A stretch of DNA of 64,000 bases, from positions 265,103 through 329,102 of the forward strand of contig NZ_FOTB01000005.1 of the NCBI RefSeq assembly GCF_900114445.1, written 5' to 3'. The stretch is from Salinicoccus halodurans. Its GTDB lineage: Bacteria > Bacillota > Bacilli > Staphylococcales > Salinicoccaceae. Shown in pieces: positions 61,485-64,000 of this stretch. The notes below the pieces were generated by a model. The model searched no databases. It saw nothing but the letters and a program-made list of their open reading frames with translations, and was not told the origin of the DNA. The stretch's first letter is position 1. Every line of letters starts with the position of its first letter. Position numbers and translations under genes: made by a program.

Positions 61485-62429
61485 ATGAAGAATATACTGT
61501 CAACAACAAGACTCAGAGAAGAGATGATGGACCAGCTGGAGAATGATTTCGGGGAATATGAGTACAGGTTCGTAAAATCGCGGGAATTATCTGATGAAGA
61601 CCGGGAATGGGCAGAAATATTCGTGACCTACGGATCTGACATGAAAGCTGAACATATGGAAGCTTTTAAAAATCTGAAATGGGTAATGGTGATGAGTGCC
61701 GGCATGGACGACATGCCACTGGATCAGATGAAAGACATTCATATCACAAACGCCAAGGGAATCCATAAGATACAAATGACTGAATATACGATTGGGCTGC
61801 TGCTCAATTTCTATAAAGGGATTCATCAGTTGAAGCTTGAACAGAGCAGATCTTATTGGAGAAATAAGGCAACAACTGAGGAAATATATGGAAAAACTGT
61901 TCATATATTAGGAACAGGCAGCATCGGCTCACACCTTGCAGGGGTACTGAAAGCATTTGGTACAAAAACAACCGGATACAACACAAAAGGCAGGGAAGTT
62001 GAAAATTTTGACCAGACGTATTCCATCATCGACCTTGGTTCACATATCAATGAAGCGGATATAGTGATTAATATTCTGCCGAGCACTGAAAATACCCGGG
62101 GTCTGCTTACAGAAGATACTTTCAAAAAAATGAAAGATACAGGCGTGTTCGTCAATATCGGCCGTGGTGATATAATGACTGATGAGACGGTGAATACCGT
62201 TTTATCTGAAAGACATATCAGGTATATGATACTGGATGTATTCAATCAGGAGCCGCTGCCGGAAGATCATGAATTTTATAATTATGATAATTTGACGATT
62301 ACACCTCATGCTTCGTCCAAAACTCCGGAATATCTGACTCGTGCATTTGATATCTTCATATATAACCTGAAGCGGGCTGATGATTTCGATTCCATGAAAA
62401 ATATCATCAACCCTGAGCGTGGCTACTGA
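61485..62429 (+). CDS. D-2-hydroxyacid dehydrogenase family protein
   Basis: A 314-residue NAD(P)-dependent oxidoreductase. VHILGTGSIGSHLAGVLKAF is the cofactor fold, followed by IVINILPSTENTRGLL, FVNIGRGDIM with the substrate-binding arginine region, FNQEPLPEDHEFYNYDN with the catalytic glutamate, and the histidine in LTITPHASSKTPEY. Relatives at this position in staphylococci are annotated as phosphoglycerate or glyoxylate/hydroxypyruvate reductases; the substrate here is not determined. It is cotranscribed with bcp. Confidence 0.88.
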   Translation: MKNILSTTRLREEMMDQLENDFGEYEYRFVKSRELSDEDREWAEIFVTYGSDMKAEHMEAFKNLKWVMVMSAGMDDMPLDQMKDIHITNAKGIHKIQMTEYTIGLLLNFYKGIHQLKLEQSRSYWRNKATTEEIYGKTVHILGTGSIGSHLAGVLKAFGTKTTGYNTKGREVENFDQTYSIIDLGSHINEADIVINILPSTENTRGLLTEDTFKKMKDTGVFVNIGRGDIMTDETVNTVLSERHIRYMILDVFNQEPLPEDHEFYNYDNLTITPHASSKTPEYLTRAFDIFIYNLKRADDFDSMKNIINPERGY

Positions 62430-62438
62430 AAATCTGAT

Positions 62439-62468
62439 TTGACAAACAATTTAATAACGAAGTACAAT
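62439..62468 (+). promoter_or_regulatory. Promoter of perR
   Basis: TTGACA at 62439 and TACAAT at 62463 are 18 bases apart, about 40 bases before the perR start. The spacer TTTAATAACGAAGTACAATAA is AT-rich but is not a convincing Per box. Confidence 0.6.
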
Positions 62469-62509
62469 AAATATATTACAGTAGTCTGATTAGGAAAGAA
62501 GGTATCAAT

Positions 62510-62953
62510 ATGAAGATGATGGATGCCAATGAACAGTTCACTGATTCAATTGATGCACTCAAAAAGACTGGTGTCAGAATTACACCACAAAGAAAAGCAG
62601 TGCTCAAGTATATGATAGAAACTGAAGAACATCCGACTGCTGATGATATTTTTAAAGCGTTATCTGATGAATATCCCAATATGAGTGTTGCAACAATTTA
62701 TAATAACCTGAAACTATTCAAGGATACAGGATTGGTGAAAGAACTCACCTACGGGGATTCTTCCAGCCGGTTCGACTTCATTACAGATACGCATTACCAT
62801 ATCATCTGCAGTAATTGCGGCAAGATAACAGATTTCCATTATCCGGGACTTGAAGAAGTAGAGCAGCTTGCCGGATCTGTCACAGAATATGATGTGAGTC
62901 ATCATAGACTTGAAATCTATGGTCTTTGTCCGGAATGCAGAGAACAAATGTAG
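62510..62953 (+). CDS. perR: Peroxide-responsive repressor PerR (Fur family)
   Basis: A 147-residue metal-dependent repressor. The DNA-binding domain includes [20 protein letters not shown] and [17 protein letters not shown]. The structural zinc site is the CSNC and CPEC pairs, and the regulatory metal histidines and aspartates are in [13 protein letters not shown], as in PerR rather than Fur. Oxidation of these histidines by peroxide relieves repression. Its position next to bcp and upstream of rRNA matches staphylococci. It ends in a very strong hairpin. Confidence 0.93.
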   Translation: MKMMDANEQFTDSIDALKKTGVRITPQRKAVLKYMIETEEHPTADDIFKALSDEYPNMSVATIYNNLKLFKDTGLVKELTYGDSSSRFDFITDTHYHIICSNCGKITDFHYPGLEEVEQLAGSVTEYDVSHHRLEIYGLCPECREQM

Positions 62954-62958
62954 ATCAG

Positions 62959-62998
62959 AAATAAGAAAAGCGGCCGATCGGCCGCTTTTCTTATTTCT
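62959..62998. terminator. Forty-base perfect palindrome, bidirectional terminator
   Basis: GAAATAAGAAAAGCGGCCGA and its exact complement form a 20-base inverted repeat with no spacer. The GC core with A- and T-rich flanks suits termination of perR on one strand and ygzB on the other. Confidence 0.9.
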
Positions 62999-63401
62999 AT
63001 TTTGTCTGATTGTTCTCTGCGGACTCTTTTTTAATCTCTTCAATGGCTTCATTACGTCTGTGGTCCACATTATAATCCAAAGAGAAATCCTTACCTTCCA
63101 ACTCTTTGTCTATTGTAAGGGGCTCTTTGCAGTGCTGGCAGAAATCGACATGCCCGAGGATTTTTGTGTACTTTTCACAATTGGGACATTGGACGGTTAC
63201 TGTGCGGGTGCTGATCATTCCCACCCAGAAGTAGATGACGAAACTGAGAAGTATCGGTAATAAACCTACTATAAGGAATAAACTGAAAATGATTTGATAC
63301 TCCCGGAAGAAGACACCCAGGTACATGATTCCCATGCCTATAAATACAAGGGCCAGAGCAAAGCCGCGGATTCGCTGTATTTTATTGCTTTTCTTTTTCA
63401 T
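62997..63401 (-). CDS. ygzB: YgzB-like membrane protein with zinc ribbon (UPF0295)
   Basis: A 134-residue protein with two membrane helices (about 10-30 and 38-60) followed by a cytosolic zinc ribbon: CPNC and, 17 residues on, CQHC. This is the UPF0295/YgzB pattern, and it lies next to perR in bacilli and staphylococci. The C-terminal tail is charged. The longest frame starts with GTG at 63413, but that codon overlaps the AGAGGTGA site, so ATG 63401 is preferred. Function unknown. Confidence 0.88.
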   Translation of the reverse strand: MKKKSNKIQRIRGFALALVFIGMGIMYLGVFFREYQIIFSLFLIVGLLPILLSFVIYFWVGMISTRTVTVQCPNCEKYTKILGHVDFCQHCKEPLTIDKELEGKDFSLDYNVDHRRNEAIEEIKKESAENNQTK

Positions 63402-63522
63402 ACTTTCTTTCACCTCTGAAATTCATTATATACAATTATAAGCAATTATGATAATCTAATATTTAGCATTTAGTGAACACGGCAATGCATTAAAAGAATT
63501 TCAAAATTCTTCAGCAAAATTG

Positions 63523-63551
63523 TTGACATTAAATCGCACACTTGTTATGAT
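63523..63551 (+). promoter_or_regulatory. Ribosomal RNA operon promoter
   Basis: TTGACA at 63523 and TATGAT at 63546 with a 17-base spacer lie ~300 bases before the 16S gene, matching a strong rrn P1. A weaker pair TTGATT (63649) and TAACAT (63672) could be P2. The rest of the 63402-63847 gap is leader RNA with no gene. Confidence 0.8.
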
Positions 63552-63847
63552 ATAAAAGTCGCTGATTTCAGCAGCGTAAATTTTTTAACTCAGCAACATA
63601 ACAGTATTTCATCCGCAAAAAAGTTTTTCGAAAGTGTAAAAATTACGCTTGATTAAAACTTGCAGCTGATGTAACATACTAAGAGTGAGAAAAAACGAGA
63701 ACATTGAAAACTGAATGACAATATGTCAACGTTAATTCCGAGATAATGAGGTTCACATTAAGTTGAACTTCCCACATTGAGGCGACCAATCAAAAACGCA
63801 AACAGATACTGTCAGCAGTATCACATGAGCTCGAGAGGAGCTTTCCA

Positions 63848-64000
<153 letters not shown>

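Noticed and set aside
62439..62509. Possible Per box in the perR promoter
   Set aside because: The region is AT-rich, but no TTATAATNATTATAA-like inverted repeat with acceptable match could be found by eye.

Overview
The window is chromosomal DNA from a low-to-medium GC member of the Staphylococcaceae. The call rests on three things. The right end carries a block of perR, bcp, hemL, a YgaD-type ABC exporter, a DUF402 phosphatase, mutY, yfhP, yfhH and recX leading into a 16S rRNA gene, which is the order I know from staphylococci. Most starts have strong AGGAGG-type ribosome sites with many TTG and GTG starts. The first ~150 bases of the 16S gene look like Salinicoccus or Jeotgalicoccus; the genus is an inference and was not tested by search.

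Layout. 1-13 kb: housekeeping and small-molecule genes (dihydrouridine synthase, cysK, an orphan ABC ATPase, an MhqO-like dioxygenase, a zinc-type macrodomain hydrolase, RDD and YagU-like membrane proteins, rlmCD), then a fusion of a small catalase-like domain to a DUF1722-like domain, an aldo/keto reductase, an ACR3/BASS-type transporter, a YitT protein and a lone tRNA-Val(GAC). 13-20.6 kb: butA, then a decayed patch holding a truncated and frameshifted araC-type regulator back to back with the 3' end of a beta-glucuronidase gene, an RND exporter with a divergent TetR regulator, a second and different beta-glucuronidase remnant, and a YciI plus GarR-like reductase pair. 20.7-24.5 kb: a SAM-I (S-box) riboswitch with its terminator controls an O-acetylhomoserine sulfhydrylase that carries an extra CoA-binding domain; acetyl-CoA synthetase follows.

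24.6-35 kb: a secreted beta-propeller protein, a tributyrin-type esterase, the four-gene opuC osmoprotectant importer, a nucleoside hydrolase, a membrane-anchored thermonuclease with an excalibur tail, ohr, and two small membrane proteins. 35-49 kb: an unassigned multi-pass transporter, VOC and DinB-fold proteins, an FAD amine/amino-acid oxidase, a three-gene sensor operon (membrane protein, kinase, regulator), a DUF3267 membrane protease, DNA polymerase IV, two aromatic-acid-exporter-type proteins (the second lies at 58.5 kb), map, carbonic anhydrase, a BrkB-type membrane protein, a YtxH protein, a DUF1128 protein and aminopeptidase PepS.

49-64 kb: a thioesterase, recX, yfhH, a TagH-like protein that has lost its ATP-binding motifs together with a TagG-like permease, yfhP, mutY, a DUF402 phosphatase, an ABC exporter, 3-methyladenine glycosylase, hemL, bcp, a 2-hydroxyacid dehydrogenase, perR, ygzB and the rrn promoter region with the 16S 5' end. 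Oxidative-stress functions (catalase-like protein, ohr, bcp, perR, MhqO-like) are frequent but not clustered. I saw no insertion sequence, prophage, CRISPR array or integrase; the accessory signal is gene decay at 13.9-14.7 and 19.0-19.3 kb. The most unusual items are the catalase/DUF1722 fusion, the MetY/CoA-binding fusion, the motif-less TagGH-like pair and the two beta-glucuronidase remnants.
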